This document shows, one piece after another, positions 54,840 to 64,000 of a stretch of 64,000 nucleotides of DNA. This DNA comes from Caballeronia glathei (GTDB taxonomy: Bacteria; Pseudomonadota; Gammaproteobacteria; Burkholderiales; Burkholderiaceae). Below the pieces are notes generated by a model. It ran no database searches and was not told where the DNA came from. It worked only from the letters and a program-made list of their open reading frames with translations. The stretch spans positions 42,861-106,860 of the forward strand of contig NZ_JFHC01000023.1 in NCBI RefSeq assembly GCF_000698595.1, written 5' to 3'. Within the stretch, counting starts at the first letter, position 1; each line of letters opens with the position of its first letter. The translations under genes and the position numbers were made by a program.

Positions 54840-55808
54840 CTAGTCCACCATCTCGCGCCCGGTCAGGCGCAGGAACACGTCTTCGAGATTCGCCGGCCGG
54901 TGCAGATAGCGCACGCCCGGGCGCCCGCGCACGCGCTGATGCACGGGCTGCGGATCGTCGACATAGCAAAAGAGCGTCTCGCCGCTGATCTCCATTCGCT
55001 CGACGAACGGCGCGAGTTCGGCGCGCAGCGCCTGCGGATCGGAACCGTAGATTTCGATCACGTCGCAGCCGATCACCGACTCGACCAGCTCGTGCGGCCG
55101 GCCCTCGGCGATCTTGCGGCCTTCCTCGATCACGCACAGCCGGTCGCAAAGGCGCTCTGCCTCTTCCATGAAGTGCGTAGTGAGCAGGATCGTCTTGCCG
55201 CGCGCGAGCAGCGAGCGCAGCCGCTCCCAGATCAGGTGGCGCGCCTGCGGGTCGAGGCCCGTGGTGGGTTCGTCCATCACGAGCACGTCGGGGTCGTTGA
55301 CGAGCGCGCGCGCAAGCGTAAGCCGCCGCTTCATTCCGCCCGACAATTCGCCGACGCGCGCGTTCGCCTTGCTTTCGAGCCGCGCGAATTCGAGCAGCGA
55401 CGGCACGAGCGCCTCGATCTCATGGCCGCTCATGCCGAAGTAGCGGCCGAACACGAGCAGGTTTTCGCGCACGGTGAAGTCGGGGTCGAGATTGTCGAAC
55501 TGCGGCACGACGCCCACGCGCTGGCGCGCGAAGCGGGCGCGCGAGGGAATCGGTTCGTCGACCAGCCGGATCACGCCCGCATCCGGCGACGCGATGCCAA
55601 GCAGCATCCTGAGCGTAGTGGTCTTGCCGGCGCCGTTCGGGCCGAGGAGTCCGAAGCACTCGCCCGGCCGGACGAAAAACGACAGGCCGTCGACGACGGT
55701 CTTGTCGCCGTAATGCTTTATGACCTCGGAAAATTCGATTGCCGGCGCGCTCTCGTCGGCCGCCGTGACGGCCCCGGGCGGCCTGGTCTCCATTTCTGCC
55801 TCTGACAT
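54840..55808 (-). CDS. ABC exporter ATPase, NodI-like
   Basis: A 322-residue single ABC domain ATPase of the DRA/NodI group. Walker [13 protein letters not shown], signature [20 protein letters not shown] and Walker [14 protein letters not shown] are intact; the C-terminal extension with [17 protein letters not shown] is shared with NodI. No nod genes are near, and the family is common in Burkholderia outside symbiosis, so lipo-chitin export is not implied. Confidence 0.89.
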   Translation of the reverse strand: MSEAEMETRPPGAVTAADESAPAIEFSEVIKHYGDKTVVDGLSFFVRPGECFGLLGPNGAGKTTTLRMLLGIASPDAGVIRLVDEPIPSRARFARQRVGVVPQFDNLDPDFTVRENLLVFGRYFGMSGHEIEALVPSLLEFARLESKANARVGELSGGMKRRLTLARALVNDPDVLVMDEPTTGLDPQARHLIWERLRSLLARGKTILLTTHFMEEAERLCDRLCVIEEGRKIAEGRPHELVESVIGCDVIEIYGSDPQALRAELAPFVERMEISGETLFCYVDDPQPVHQRVRGRPGVRYLHRPANLEDVFLRLTGREMVD

Positions 55809-56108
55809 TCTCGGGTCCAGCTTATTGAGGAAGCACAGCGGGCTAGTTTAATCCATTGCACCATTCGGGCGCTCGGGCTGCGTCCTTTGCACCGCTCGCG
55901 CGCACGATGGCGCCGCCGCAGCGGCAAAACGGGCGCCAGCGCGCCGGCCGAAAACGCCAGCGCCTTGTCCGGCAAGACCTGCGGGCTTCTGGCACGGTGC
56001 AAGCTTGGAGCGGTGCTCGTAGGCGTTTTCCATCGTTGCCACCCGCACGGCGACGCACGATCATGCAGGCACCACTCCCGCCGATTTCATGCAGCCTGGA
56101 GAACCACC
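55809..56108. other. Divergent intergenic region NodI-like / universal stress protein
   Basis: 300 bases; promoters for both directions are expected. No operator, hairpin or coding signal is evident. Confidence 0.4.
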
Positions 56109-56618
56109 ATGTCGAGCTACCAGAAAATCCTGCTGTGCTACGACGGTACCCGCGAAGGGCGCAAGGCACTGCGCCACGGCGCCAATCTGGCACTCGACCT
56201 GAAGGCCGAGACCCACGTGCTGGCCGTCGTCGACATGCGCTCCAGCATCGCGCAAAGCGCGGGTCTCCTGACCGACATGGCCTGCGGACGTTTCGAGGAC
56301 GCCGCCCGCGACATCCTCCAGGAAGGCGTCGACTGGCTCACCGAACGCGGCCTGCACGCGCAGGGGCATTTCGCGTTCGGCCATCCGATCGATGAAATCG
56401 CGAGTCTCGCCGACAGCCTGAAGGTGGATCTCGTGGTGGTCGGCCATCGCTGCCGCAGCGGGCTTGCGCGCTGGTGGATGGGGGCGGGCAATACCCCGCT
56501 GCTCGACCGCGTGTCGTGCAGCATTCTCGTCGCGGTGTGTCAGGCGGGCGAATCGGCCGATGCCGAGGAGGACGCGGCACACGCCGCGAAGCCCGTGAAG
56601 ACGGAGGTCAGCGCCTGA
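56109..56618 (+). CDS. Universal stress protein, UspA family
   Basis: A 169-residue UspA-fold protein: KILLCYDGTREGRKALRHGA at the start, the central HGHxxFG-like stretch and VVGHRCRSGLARWWMGAGNTPLLDRVSCSILVAV at the end. The last part lacks the exact G-x2-G-x9-G(S/T) ATP motif (it reads GHRCRSG...MGAGN), so nucleotide binding is uncertain. The acidic tail after residue 148 is unusual. GGAG precedes the ATG. Confidence 0.87.
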   Translation: MSSYQKILLCYDGTREGRKALRHGANLALDLKAETHVLAVVDMRSSIAQSAGLLTDMACGRFEDAARDILQEGVDWLTERGLHAQGHFAFGHPIDEIASLADSLKVDLVVVGHRCRSGLARWWMGAGNTPLLDRVSCSILVAVCQAGESADAEEDAAHAAKPVKTEVSA

Positions 56619-56726
56619 TCCCGACGCTCGCGGCGTGCGCGGGTTCGTCGGTCGGGCGCACGCGCCGGCGTGACGGCAGAGCGGACCGCACCGGATGCTT
56701 CGTCCGCCTGTTGCCTTGCGCGCGCC

Positions 56727-57356
56727 TCAGCCGTTCAGGTCCACCGCGACCAGCTTCCAGGAGACGAGGCCACTGCGCCGGAAAATCGCTGAATAGTGCG
56801 CGTCGCCCGCGCCGTGCTGGTAGGTGACGACGAACGTGTCGAAACTGCGGTAGCCCGCCGTGGTTTGTGGCGGCTGGCGCGGCGACTCCTGAGCCGTGGC
56901 GATTCCGGAAGCCGGCGCGGGCGCCGGAGTTTCCTGATTCGCCTGATTCGTCCCCTCCGATGGGGCGCCCGCCGCAGGCGGCGCGGGCGGCCGCTCGCCC
57001 GGATTCCCGCGCGGCGGAATGCCGTTCAGAATCGCGGCGACGCCGTCGGGCGTCGCGTAGGAGTCGATGATCGGCCCCACGAGCGCGGCACCGATCATCG
57101 CGCCGATAACGGCGAGCGGATTGCCGCTTTTCTGAATATCGACACGCCGAGTGAGCAACTCGGTTATCTGCTGCTTCAGGCTGTCGCGCAGCGCCGGAAA
57201 ATCGACGTACTGATTGACCGTCTGCGCATCGCGCGCGTCGGCGGCGCGTTTGACGCGATCGAGCGCGATGTAAGGCGACGCATAAATGTAGGCGAGCGCC
57301 GCGACCACGACGATGACAACGAGCGTGACAACAACCGACTTGCTGGTGCGGGTCAT
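56727..57356 (-). CDS. DUF2939 family envelope protein
   Basis: A 209-residue protein with one N-terminal membrane helix (SVVVTLVVIVVVAALAYIYA), a helical DUF2939 domain (SPYIALDRVKRAADARDAQTVNQYVDFPALRDSLKQQI) and a Pro/Ala-rich linker before a C-terminal domain ending in SGLVSWKLVAVDLNG. Function unknown; the family is common in proteobacteria. Convergent with the universal stress protein. Confidence 0.8.
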   Translation of the reverse strand: MTRTSKSVVVTLVVIVVVAALAYIYASPYIALDRVKRAADARDAQTVNQYVDFPALRDSLKQQITELLTRRVDIQKSGNPLAVIGAMIGAALVGPIIDSYATPDGVAAILNGIPPRGNPGERPPAPPAAGAPSEGTNQANQETPAPAPASGIATAQESPRQPPQTTAGYRSFDTFVVTYQHGAGDAHYSAIFRRSGLVSWKLVAVDLNG

Positions 57357-57473
57357 ACGATTGGATACCTCTTGGCTGGACGTGAGTCTAGGAATGGACC
57401 ACGCAAGCGCAGGAATTATCCCGTGACCGGCAAACGCATGAAGCTGTCGGGCGAAGTTGCCAGACGCCGGCGC

Positions 57474-57806
57474 TCAGGCGAAGAGCCCGTCTGCCAGCCC
57501 GGCGCGTTCCTCGTCGATGCAACGGTCGATCATTCGCGACACTTCGTCGATATTGCCGACCATGATGACGCGCGATTCGCCGCGATAGATCCGCACCGGC
57601 GCGCGCCGCTCGGCCTGCGCATGCACCGCCGAACTCAGCGAGACGCGCGCGAACGCCGGCTGGCGGGACGGCAGCGCGGGCAGGTCGTCGAACAGGCCGG
57701 GGCCCGTTGCAGCATCCGCCTGCGGGGCGTTGCAGGCAACGAGCGAGCGCAGATGGCGCAGACGGCCGAACTGGCGAAAGGGCAGCAGACGGGCAAATCG
57801 TTCCAT
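57474..57806 (-). CDS. Hypothetical protein
   Basis: A 110-residue protein, not recognised. Start at 57806 after GGAGAAACATC. The N-terminal half is basic and aliphatic (FARLLPFRQFGRLRHLRSL); the C-terminal part (VRIYRGESRVIMVGNIDEVSRMIDRCIDE) looks like a small conserved domain. It is 127 bases downstream of lexA, in the same direction, so it could be read through under SOS induction, but this is speculative. Confidence 0.6.
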   Translation of the reverse strand: MERFARLLPFRQFGRLRHLRSLVACNAPQADAATGPGLFDDLPALPSRQPAFARVSLSSAVHAQAERRAPVRIYRGESRVIMVGNIDEVSRMIDRCIDEERAGLADGLFA

Positions 57807-57933
57807 GATGTTTCTCCAGGCGATAGGGCACACCGCGGCCTGCCGCAGGCGGCGGCCGTCGCGCTTTGTTTCTCGATTGATGTAAGGACCGGCGCGGACT
57901 ATCGCGCCGCAGACGAACGCGAATACCGCCTCG

Positions 57934-58575
57934 TCAGAACTCGCCGGGCCGGATCAGCCCGACCGCGATGCCTTCGAGCGCGAAATCCGTGCTGCCGGAC
58001 TTGACGAAGATGTTCTCGTAATCCGGGTTCTCGGCGATCAGTTCGACGCCGCCCGGATGGCGCTTCCAGCGCTTCACGGTGACATCGTCGCCCAGACGCG
58101 CGACGACGATCTGGCCGTCCTTCGCCTCATTCCTTTTCTGCACCGCGAGCAGGTCGCCGTCGAAAATGCCCGCGTCGCGCATGGAAAGGCCGCGCACCTT
58201 CAGCAGATAGTCGGGCTTTGCCGAGAAGAGCGCCGGGTCGCACGTGTAGGTTTGCGAGATATGTTCCTGCGCAAGGATGGGGCTCCCCGCCGCTACCCGG
58301 CCGACCAGCGGCAACTGCATGATGCTCGCGTGCGGCAGCGTGAACTGATGCGGCGCGTCTTCGGTGCTGATGAGCCGGATGCCCCGCGACGCCCCCGCAG
58401 CCAGTTCGATCACGCCCTTGCGGGCGAGCGCGCGCAGATGTTCTTCGGCTGAGTTCGCCGAGCTGAAACCGAGCTCGGCGGCGATCTCCGCGCGCGTGGG
58501 CGGGAAGCCGGTGCGGTCGATCGCGCGCTGGATCAGTTCGAACACCTGCTGCTGCCGTGCGGTTAGTTTGCTCAT
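57934..58575 (-). CDS. lexA: LexA repressor
   Basis: A 213-residue SOS repressor. The winged helix-turn-helix (1-70) starts [21 protein letters not shown]; the self-cleavage site is Ala96-Gly97 in [10 protein letters not shown]; the Ser/Lys dyad is Ser131 (GLSMRDAGI) and Lys168 (VTVKRW). The start at 58575 gives the normal family length; an upstream ATG at 58605 adds ten residues. It is autoregulated through the SOS box 50 bases upstream. Confidence 0.97.
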   Translation of the reverse strand: MSKLTARQQQVFELIQRAIDRTGFPPTRAEIAAELGFSSANSAEEHLRALARKGVIELAAGASRGIRLISTEDAPHQFTLPHASIMQLPLVGRVAAGSPILAQEHISQTYTCDPALFSAKPDYLLKVRGLSMRDAGIFDGDLLAVQKRNEAKDGQIVVARLGDDVTVKRWKRHPGGVELIAENPDYENIFVKSGSTDFALEGIAVGLIRPGEF

Positions 58576-58624
58576 TTTGGTCACTGGCTCGGGCCTCTGG
58601 TGCACTGTATGGATGGACAGGTGA

Positions 58625-58640
58625 CTGTATTTTTATACAG
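58625..58640. promoter_or_regulatory. LexA (SOS) box
   Basis: CTGT (58625-58628), eight bases ATTTTTAT, ACAG (58637-58640): a full match to the CTGT-N8-ACAG LexA operator, upstream of lexA. Confidence 0.92.
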
Positions 58641-58798
58641 TATTTCGCGCTTTTCAAGGTTTACTTTAAGTTCGCCGCGCAATCGACCGGACGGGCACCG
58701 GTCCGCAGGCCGCTGAGGGCGCATTTGCAGCGGTTCCGACGCCGCAACGCCGCGCCGGGCGGTCGTTAGCACTTTTGCATCTTAAAAAATGAAGAACG

Positions 58799-58832
58799 AT
58801 TATTTTTAATAATGAAACCTCGTCGATAGACT
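58799..58832 (+). promoter_or_regulatory. AT-rich inverted repeat and likely promoter of the sulfate operon
   Basis: ATTATT (58799-58804) and AATAAT (58808-58813) form a perfect inverted repeat with a TTT centre in an otherwise GC-rich region. TAGACT at 58827-58832 could be a -10, with a poor -35 as expected for activated promoters. CysB-type activation is likely because cysB ends the operon. Confidence 0.5.
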
Positions 58833-58866
58833 GCCTTCGTCCACTCAAAAAGACGGAGAACGGGGA

Positions 58867-59904
58867 ATGCAAAGTCGTAAATCGGGTTTGGGCGCGCGCA
58901 CGCGGCGCCTTTTTGCGGCGCTGGCGCTCGGCGCCGCGACGGGCTTCACCGCCGTTTCCTCTGCGCACGCGGACACCGCGTTCCTCAATGTTTCCTACGA
59001 CCCGACGCGCGAGCTGTATCAGGACTTCAATCAGGCGTTCGGCAAGAAGTGGAAGGCCGAGACCGGCGAATCGGTGACGTTCAAGCAGTCGCACGGCGGC
59101 TCGGGCGGGCAGGCGCGCGCGGTGCTCGACGGCCTGCAGGCCGATGTCGTGACGCTCGCGCTCGCGTACGACATCGACGCGCTCGCGGCCAAGGGCCTCA
59201 TCAGCCAGGACTGGCAGAAGCGGCTGCCGGACAACGCGTCGCCTTACACCTCGACCATCGTGTTTCTGGTGCGCAAGGGCAACCCGAAGCAGATCAAGGA
59301 CTGGAACGACCTCACGAAACCGGGCGTCTCGATCGTGACGCCGAATCCGAAGACCTCGGGCGGCGCGCGCTGGAACTACCTTGCGGCGTGGGCGTATGCG
59401 CAGCACCAGCCGGGCGGCAGCGAGCAGACGGCCAAAGACTTCGTGACGAAGCTGTATAAGAATGCAGGCGTGCTCGACTCGGGCGCGCGCGGCGCGACGA
59501 CGAGCTTCGTGCAGCGCGGCCAGGGCGACGTGCTGATCGCCTGGGAAAACGAGGCGTTCCTGTCGCTGAAGGAATTCGGCTCGGACAAGTTCGAGATCGT
59601 GGTGCCGTCGGTGAGCATTCTGGCGGAGCCGCCGGTGGCCGTCGTCGACAAGGTGGTCGAGCGGCACGGCACCCGCAAGCTCGCGGAGGCCTACCTGAAG
59701 TATCTGTACAGCGAGGAAGGGCAGGAGATCGCCGCGCGCAACTTCTACCGGCCGCGTTCGTCGAAGGTCCCGGCCGCGCTCACGAAGCAGTTTCCGAAGC
59801 TGAAGCTCTACACCATCGACGACACTTTCGGCGGATGGACCAAGGCGCAGAAGACGCACTTCGCCGACGGCGGCGTGTTCGACTCGATCTATCAGCCGCA
59901 GTAA
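58867..59904 (+). CDS. sbp: Sulfate-binding periplasmic protein
   Basis: A 345-residue binding protein of the Sbp/CysP family. Signal peptide (about 1-35, ending SAHA); mature protein begins [20 protein letters not shown], the diagnostic PTRE/YQ motif. [19 protein letters not shown] holds sulfate-binding Ser/Gly backbone positions. CGGAGAACGGGG precedes the ATG. First gene of the complete sulfate/thiosulfate importer; the following permease gene starts 168 bases later. Confidence 0.95.
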   Translation: MQSRKSGLGARTRRLFAALALGAATGFTAVSSAHADTAFLNVSYDPTRELYQDFNQAFGKKWKAETGESVTFKQSHGGSGGQARAVLDGLQADVVTLALAYDIDALAAKGLISQDWQKRLPDNASPYTSTIVFLVRKGNPKQIKDWNDLTKPGVSIVTPNPKTSGGARWNYLAAWAYAQHQPGGSEQTAKDFVTKLYKNAGVLDSGARGATTSFVQRGQGDVLIAWENEAFLSLKEFGSDKFEIVVPSVSILAEPPVAVVDKVVERHGTRKLAEAYLKYLYSEEGQEIAARNFYRPRSSKVPAALTKQFPKLKLYTIDDTFGGWTKAQKTHFADGGVFDSIYQPQ

Positions 59905-60072
59905 GGCTCTTGAAGGACGCGGCATTGCAGGGCTCCTGCGATGCCGCGCGCATCGGAAGGCTTGCAGGAACGCAGCACGGCAGCACCCAAGCGGCGCACC
60001 ACGACGACCGCATACAAACACAAGCAGGGCAAGGCGCCACACCCCGGCGCGCTGGAACAGGATGAACCAAGG

Positions 60073-60963
60073 ATGACGACCTTCACTTTCCGCAAGCCGA
60101 GCGCGCTGCCCGGCTTCGGGCTGACACTCGGCATCACGGTGGCTTACTTGAGCCTCGTGGTGCTGATTCCGCTCGCGGCCACGTTCGCCAAGACGGCGAC
60201 GCTCGACTGGGCGCAGTTCGTGCGTGCCGTGACTTCGCCGCGCGTGCTCGCCTCGTACCGGCTCACGTTCCTCGCGGCGCTCGGCGGCGCGCTCATCAAC
60301 GCCGTGTTCGGCTTTCTGGTTGCGTGGGTGCTCGTGCGCTACACGTTTCCGTTCAAGCGCATCGTCGACGCCGTGGTCGACCTGCCGTTCGCGCTGCCCA
60401 CGTCCGTCGCGGGCATTTCGCTCGCGGCCGTCTATGCGAGCAACGGCTGGATCGGTCAGTATCTCGCGCCGCTCGGCATCAAGGTGGCGTTCACGCCGCT
60501 CGGCGTGCTGGTCGCGCTCACGTTCATCGGCCTGCCGTTCGTGGTGCGCACGGTGCAGCCCGTGCTCGAGGACTTCGAGCGCGAGCAGGAGGAGGCCGCC
60601 GCCTGCCTCGGCGCCACGCGCTGGCTCACGTTCCGCCGCGTCGTGCTGCCCTCGCTCTTTCCCGCGCTCCTGACGGGCTTCGCGCTTGCGTTCGCGCGCG
60701 CGCTCGGCGAATACGGCTCGGTGATCTTCATCGCGGGCAACGTGCCGATGAAGTCGGAGATCACGTCGCTCCTCATCATCACGAAGCTCGAACAGTACGA
60801 CTACGCGGGCGCGACCGCGCTTGCCGTCGTGATGCTGTGCGTGTCGTTCCTGATGCTGCTCCTCATCAACACGCTCCAGTGGTTCCTGCAGCGACGCACG
60901 AGCAGGACGGGCGCGGTGCCCGCGGTGGCGGGTTCGCTGCACATCGAAGGGGGCAAGGCATGA
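60073..60963 (+). CDS. cysT: Sulfate ABC transporter permease CysT
   Basis: A 296-residue permease with six helices, SysT/CysU type. [19 protein letters not shown] at the start and the EAA loop [25 protein letters not shown] are typical. Start at 60073 after AAGG is preferred to an upstream ATG (59941) that adds a basic, non-conserved tail. The stop overlaps the cysW start by four bases. Confidence 0.94.
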   Translation: MTTFTFRKPSALPGFGLTLGITVAYLSLVVLIPLAATFAKTATLDWAQFVRAVTSPRVLASYRLTFLAALGGALINAVFGFLVAWVLVRYTFPFKRIVDAVVDLPFALPTSVAGISLAAVYASNGWIGQYLAPLGIKVAFTPLGVLVALTFIGLPFVVRTVQPVLEDFEREQEEAAACLGATRWLTFRRVVLPSLFPALLTGFALAFARALGEYGSVIFIAGNVPMKSEITSLLIITKLEQYDYAGATALAVVMLCVSFLMLLLINTLQWFLQRRTSRTGAVPAVAGSLHIEGGKA

Positions 60964-61892
60964 GCACGCCGACCCGTAACGCCGGCGCGGCCGACGTGCC
61001 CGCGCGCCTTGCCGAACACAAGCTCGATCCCGTCACGGAATCGCGCGCGGTGCGCTGGATTCTCACGACGATCGCGCTCCTCTTTCTCGCGCTTTTTCTC
61101 GTGGTGCCGCTTGCCGCGGTATTCGTGCAGGCGTTCAGCAAGGGCATCGACTTCTACTTCGAGTCGCTCAGGGACCCCGACGCGTGGTCCGCGATCAAGC
61201 TTACGCTCCTGACGGCGGCGATCGCCGTGCCGCTCAACGTGGTGTTCGGGCTCGCGGCGTCGTGGGCGATCGCGAAGTTCGAGTTCAAGGGCCGTGCCTT
61301 GCTCACGACGCTCATTGACCTGCCGTTCTCCGTCTCGCCGGTGATCTCGGGCCTCATCTACGTGCTGATGTTCGGCGCGCAGGGCTGGTTCGGTCCGTGG
61401 CTCATGTCGCACGACGTGCAGATCATCTTTGCCGTGCCCGGCATCGTGCTCGCGACGATCTTCGTGACGTTTCCCTTCGTCGCGCGCGAGCTGATCCCGC
61501 TGATGCAGGCCCAGGGCAACGACGAGGAAGAGGCCGCTCACGTGCTCGGTGCATCGGGCTGGCAGATCTTTCGCCGCGTGACACTGCCGAACGTGAAATG
61601 GGGCCTGCTGTACGGCGTGATCCTCTGCAACGCGCGGGCGATGGGCGAGTTCGGCGCGGTGTCGGTGGTGTCGGGCCACATCCGCGGACAGACCGACACG
61701 ATGCCGCTGCACGTCGAAATCCTCTACAACGAGTACAACTTCTCGGCCGCGTTCGCGGTGGCGTCGCTGCTCGCGCTGCTCGCGCTCGTCACGCTGGGCC
61801 TCAAGCTGCTCGCGGAGCGCCGCATGTCGCAATCGATCAGGCAAGCGCAGGCGCTGCCGCACGAAGCGCCCGTCGCGTCCATCCAGAACTGA
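60960..61892 (+). CDS. cysW: Sulfate ABC transporter permease CysW
   Basis: A 310-residue permease, partner of CysT in the CysTWA complex. Six hydrophobic segments, EAA loop [21 protein letters not shown], and the conserved [18 protein letters not shown]. The N terminus has about 30 extra polar residues. Coupled to cysT by an ATGA overlap; cysA follows 14 bases later. Confidence 0.94.
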   Translation: MSTPTRNAGAADVPARLAEHKLDPVTESRAVRWILTTIALLFLALFLVVPLAAVFVQAFSKGIDFYFESLRDPDAWSAIKLTLLTAAIAVPLNVVFGLAASWAIAKFEFKGRALLTTLIDLPFSVSPVISGLIYVLMFGAQGWFGPWLMSHDVQIIFAVPGIVLATIFVTFPFVARELIPLMQAQGNDEEEAAHVLGASGWQIFRRVTLPNVKWGLLYGVILCNARAMGEFGAVSVVSGHIRGQTDTMPLHVEILYNEYNFSAAFAVASLLALLALVTLGLKLLAERRMSQSIRQAQALPHEAPVASIQN

Positions 61893-61906
61893 AGGCGAGA
61901 GAAATC

Positions 61907-62965
61907 ATGAGCATCAACGTTCGCAATCTGCACAAGCGCTTCGGCGACTTCACCGCGCTCGACAACGTCACGCTCGACTTCCCGGCGGGCGAGCTCGTCG
62001 CGCTGCTCGGGCCGTCCGGCTGCGGCAAGACCACGCTGCTGCGCGTGATCGCGGGCCTCGAATATGCCGACGCGGGACAGGTCGTGCTGCATGGCGAGGA
62101 CGTCGCGGAAGTCGGCGCGCGCGAGCGCCAGGTCGGGTTCGTGTTCCAGCACTACGCGCTGTTCCGTCACATGACGGTGTTCGAGAACGTCGCGTTCGGC
62201 CTGCGCGTGAAGCCGCGGCGCGAGCGGCCGTCGGAAGCGGTGATCCGCGAAAAAGTGCACGAACTGCTCAAGCTCGTGCAACTCGACTGGCTCGCCCAAC
62301 GCTTTCCTTCCGAGCTTTCGGGCGGACAGCGGCAGCGCATCGCGCTTGCCCGCGCGCTCGCGGTGGAGCCGAAAGTGCTGCTGCTCGACGAGCCGTTCGG
62401 CGCGCTCGACGCCAAGGTCCGCAAGGAACTGCGCAGCTGGCTGCGGCGCCTGCACGACGACCTGCACATCTCGACCATCTTTGTCACGCACGACCAGGAA
62501 GAAGCGCTCGAAGTGGCGGACCGCATCGTCGTGCTGAATCGCGGGCACGTAGAGCAGGTGGGCAGCCCGCAGGACGTCTACGACCATCCGCAGACGTCGT
62601 TCGTCTACGAGTTCCTCGGCGCGGCGAACCGGCTCAAAGGCAGTGTCGATGCGAGCGGCTTCGTTGCACAGGGAGCGGCCAAGCCGATCGCGGCGGTTGC
62701 GCACTTCACCGGGCCGGCGCTCGCTTACGTCCGGCCGCACGACCTCACGCTCTATCCGACCGACTCGGGGCATCGCGACGGGATCGTCGTCGGCGTGCGG
62801 CGCGTCGTCACGCTGGGCGGCTCGGTGCGCATCGAGCTCGAGGGCAGCGAAGGCAACGTGCTCGAAGCGGAGCTCGACCGCGAGACGTGGCGCGAGCTGA
62901 ACCTGAATGTCGGCGACGGCGTGACAGCCGTGCCGCGCGTGCTGCGGGTGTTTCCCGCGCAATAA
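61907..62965 (+). CDS. cysA: Sulfate/thiosulfate ABC transporter ATPase CysA
   Basis: A 352-residue ABC ATPase: Walker [11 protein letters not shown]-loop [13 protein letters not shown], signature [15 protein letters not shown], Walker [14 protein letters not shown], switch His in [10 protein letters not shown]. The C-terminal about 110 residues are the TOBE/regulatory region of the CysA type. AGGCGAGAG precedes the ATG. It drives sulfate uptake with Sbp, CysT and CysW. Confidence 0.95.
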   Translation: MSINVRNLHKRFGDFTALDNVTLDFPAGELVALLGPSGCGKTTLLRVIAGLEYADAGQVVLHGEDVAEVGARERQVGFVFQHYALFRHMTVFENVAFGLRVKPRRERPSEAVIREKVHELLKLVQLDWLAQRFPSELSGGQRQRIALARALAVEPKVLLLDEPFGALDAKVRKELRSWLRRLHDDLHISTIFVTHDQEEALEVADRIVVLNRGHVEQVGSPQDVYDHPQTSFVYEFLGAANRLKGSVDASGFVAQGAAKPIAAVAHFTGPALAYVRPHDLTLYPTDSGHRDGIVVGVRRVVTLGGSVRIELEGSEGNVLEAELDRETWRELNLNVGDGVTAVPRVLRVFPAQ

Positions 62966-62985
62966 CATCAATAAGAGAGGCTGAC

Positions 62986-63912
62986 ATGAACTTCCAGCAA
63001 CTTCGCTTCGTGCGCGAGGCCGTGCGCCAGAACATGAACCTGACCGAGGTCGCCAATGTGCTTTACACGTCGCAGTCGGGCGTATCGAAGCAGATCAAGG
63101 ATCTCGAGGACGAACTGGGCGTCGACATCTTCATTCGCCGCGGCAAGCGCCTGACGGGTCTCACCGAGCCGGGCAAGGAAGTGCATCAGCTGATCGAGCG
63201 CATGCTGCTCGACGCGGAGAACCTGCGGCGCGTCGCGCGCCAGTTCGCGGACCAGGACAACGGGCATCTGGTGGTCGCGACGACCCACACGCAGGCGCGC
63301 TATGCGCTGCCGAAGGTGATTCGCCAGTTCACGGAAGTGTTCCCGAAGGTGCACCTCGCGCTGCGCCAGGGCAGCCCGCAGCAGATTGCGCAGATGATCA
63401 TCAACGGCGAGGCGGATATCGGCATTTCGACCGAGGCGCTGGACCGCTATCCGGATATCGTCACGTTCCCGTGCTACTCGTGGCATCACACGGTGGTCGT
63501 GCCGAAGGACCACCCGCTCGTCGGGCGCGAGCACATTACGCTCGATGACATTGCCGAGTATCCGATCGTCACCTACGACAATGACTTCACGGGCCGTTCG
63601 CACGTCGACCAGGCGTTCGCGAAGGCGGGGGCGATGCCGGATGTCGTGCTTACCGCGATCGACGCCGACGTGATCAAGACGTATGTCGAGCTCGGGATGG
63701 GCATCGGCATCGTGGCGGCGATGGCGTACGACGCGAAACGGGACACCGAACTCGTGGCGCTCGACACGCAGCATCTGTTCGAGGCGAGTACCACTCGCGT
63801 GGGATTGCGCAAAGGCGCGTTTTTGCGGGCGTATGCGTATCGGCTGATTGAGATGTTTGCTCCGCAGCTCGATGAGGCGCAGATCGCGAGTCAGTTGCGC
63901 GAAGCCGCGTAG
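62986..63912 (+). CDS. cysB: LysR-type regulator CysB
   Basis: A 308-residue LysR protein of the CysB/Cbl group, controlling sulfur assimilation with N-acetylserine or adenylylsulfate as effectors. The helix-turn-helix is MNLTEVANVLYTSQSGVSKQ, and the effector domain has the CysB-type TTHTQARYALP and DIGISTEALDRYPD. It starts 21 bases after cysA (AGAGAGG before the ATG), an operon position usual in Burkholderia. It could also control the ssu operon at 39.5 kb. It could instead be called Cbl/SsuR; a single copy in this window cannot decide. Confidence 0.9.
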   Translation: MNFQQLRFVREAVRQNMNLTEVANVLYTSQSGVSKQIKDLEDELGVDIFIRRGKRLTGLTEPGKEVHQLIERMLLDAENLRRVARQFADQDNGHLVVATTHTQARYALPKVIRQFTEVFPKVHLALRQGSPQQIAQMIINGEADIGISTEALDRYPDIVTFPCYSWHHTVVVPKDHPLVGREHITLDDIAEYPIVTYDNDFTGRSHVDQAFAKAGAMPDVVLTAIDADVIKTYVELGMGIGIVAAMAYDAKRDTELVALDTQHLFEASTTRVGLRKGAFLRAYAYRLIEMFAPQLDEAQIASQLREAA

Positions 63913-63922
63913 GGCTTTTTTT
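63902..63922 (+). terminator. Short terminator overlapping the end of cysB
   Basis: AAGCC (63902-63906) and GGCTT (63913-63917), then a T run to 63922. The stem includes the last codons and stop of cysB. Confidence 0.6.
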
Positions 63923-64000
63923 CTTTCTGCGTGTGGTGTTTGTGCTGGTTCGGTTACACCGTCTGATGCGCTCGTGCTTCTATGGAACTTGTATTGGCTT

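Noticed and set aside
53976..55808. Symbiotic nodulation genes
   Set aside because: The exporter resembles NodIJ, but no nodA, nodB, nodC or regulator is present, and such ABC exporters are common in non-symbiotic Burkholderiaceae.

Overview
The window is high-GC DNA that reads as ordinary chromosome of a Burkholderiaceae member (Burkholderia, Paraburkholderia or Caballeronia type). This rests on codon and base use, on the families present (membrane urate oxidase with a fused cytochrome c, NodIJ-like exporter, short-form 6-phosphogluconate dehydrogenase, many small Burkholderia-style hypotheticals) and on the tRNA-His and initiator tRNA sequences. I assign no species. I see no insertion sequence, prophage, CRISPR array or replication origin. 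Almost every long open frame antisense to these genes is a shadow of high third-position GC.

Layout. 1-16.8 kb is a purine/ureide catabolism region. It holds the tail of a GntR regulator and an operon of NCS1 permease, allantoin racemase, PuuE allantoinase, UraD, allantoicase and ureidoglycolate lyase. A DUF1579 gene follows. On the other strand are the membrane urate oxidase PuuD and 5-hydroxyisourate hydrolase, then an 8-oxoguanine deaminase, a LysR regulator, and a divergent BMP-type ABC importer (ATPase, two permeases, binding protein). Together they encode a nearly continuous route: 8-oxoguanine or urate -> 5-hydroxyisourate -> OHCU -> (S)-allantoin -> allantoate -> ureidoglycolate -> glyoxylate plus urea. 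Entry from xanthine (xanthine dehydrogenase) is not in the window.

16.9-28.7 kb is mixed housekeeping and stress: dodecin, a 3-hydroxyisobutyrate-dehydrogenase-like enzyme, MscL, a DUF2252 protein, glycogen debranching enzyme GlgX, a soluble chemoreceptor with its sensor at the C terminus, two overlapping mini-ORFs, a TPR/Gly-rich membrane protein with a PspA homologue, and a possible ribbon-helix-helix protein. 29-34.6 kb has penicillin-binding protein 1A, a nine-copy 14-bp minisatellite, a copper trio (DUF2946, CopC, PCuAC), tRNA-fMet, a UPF0303 protein and an SMR transporter. 34.7-39.2 kb carries small hypotheticals, a TetR regulator and a 3-hydroxyisobutyryl-CoA hydrolase. 39.5-43.5 kb is an alkanesulfonate operon, ssuE-D-C-B plus an ssuF-like TOBE gene, with no ssuA. 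43.5-50.3 kb has tRNA-His, dusA, several small proteins, an SDR enzyme preceded by large perfect inverted repeats, and an MFS exporter. 50.8-53.9 kb is transketolase plus 6-phosphogluconate dehydrogenase. 54-57.8 kb has a NodIJ-like exporter, a universal stress protein and envelope hypotheticals. 57.9-64 kb is lexA with its SOS box, divergent from the sulfate uptake operon sbp-cysT-cysW-cysA-cysB.

The most interesting points are the physical linkage of 8-oxoguanine deaminase to a complete urate-to-glyoxylate route with its own importer, the ssu operon without a binding-protein gene, and several unexplained DNA structures: overlapping palindromes near 36.5 kb, an 18-bp-arm inverted repeat at 46.7 kb, the minisatellite at 31.9 kb and a 9-bp repeat just ahead of a ribosome-binding site at 35.4 kb. 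I found no clearly new multi-gene defence or biosynthetic system.
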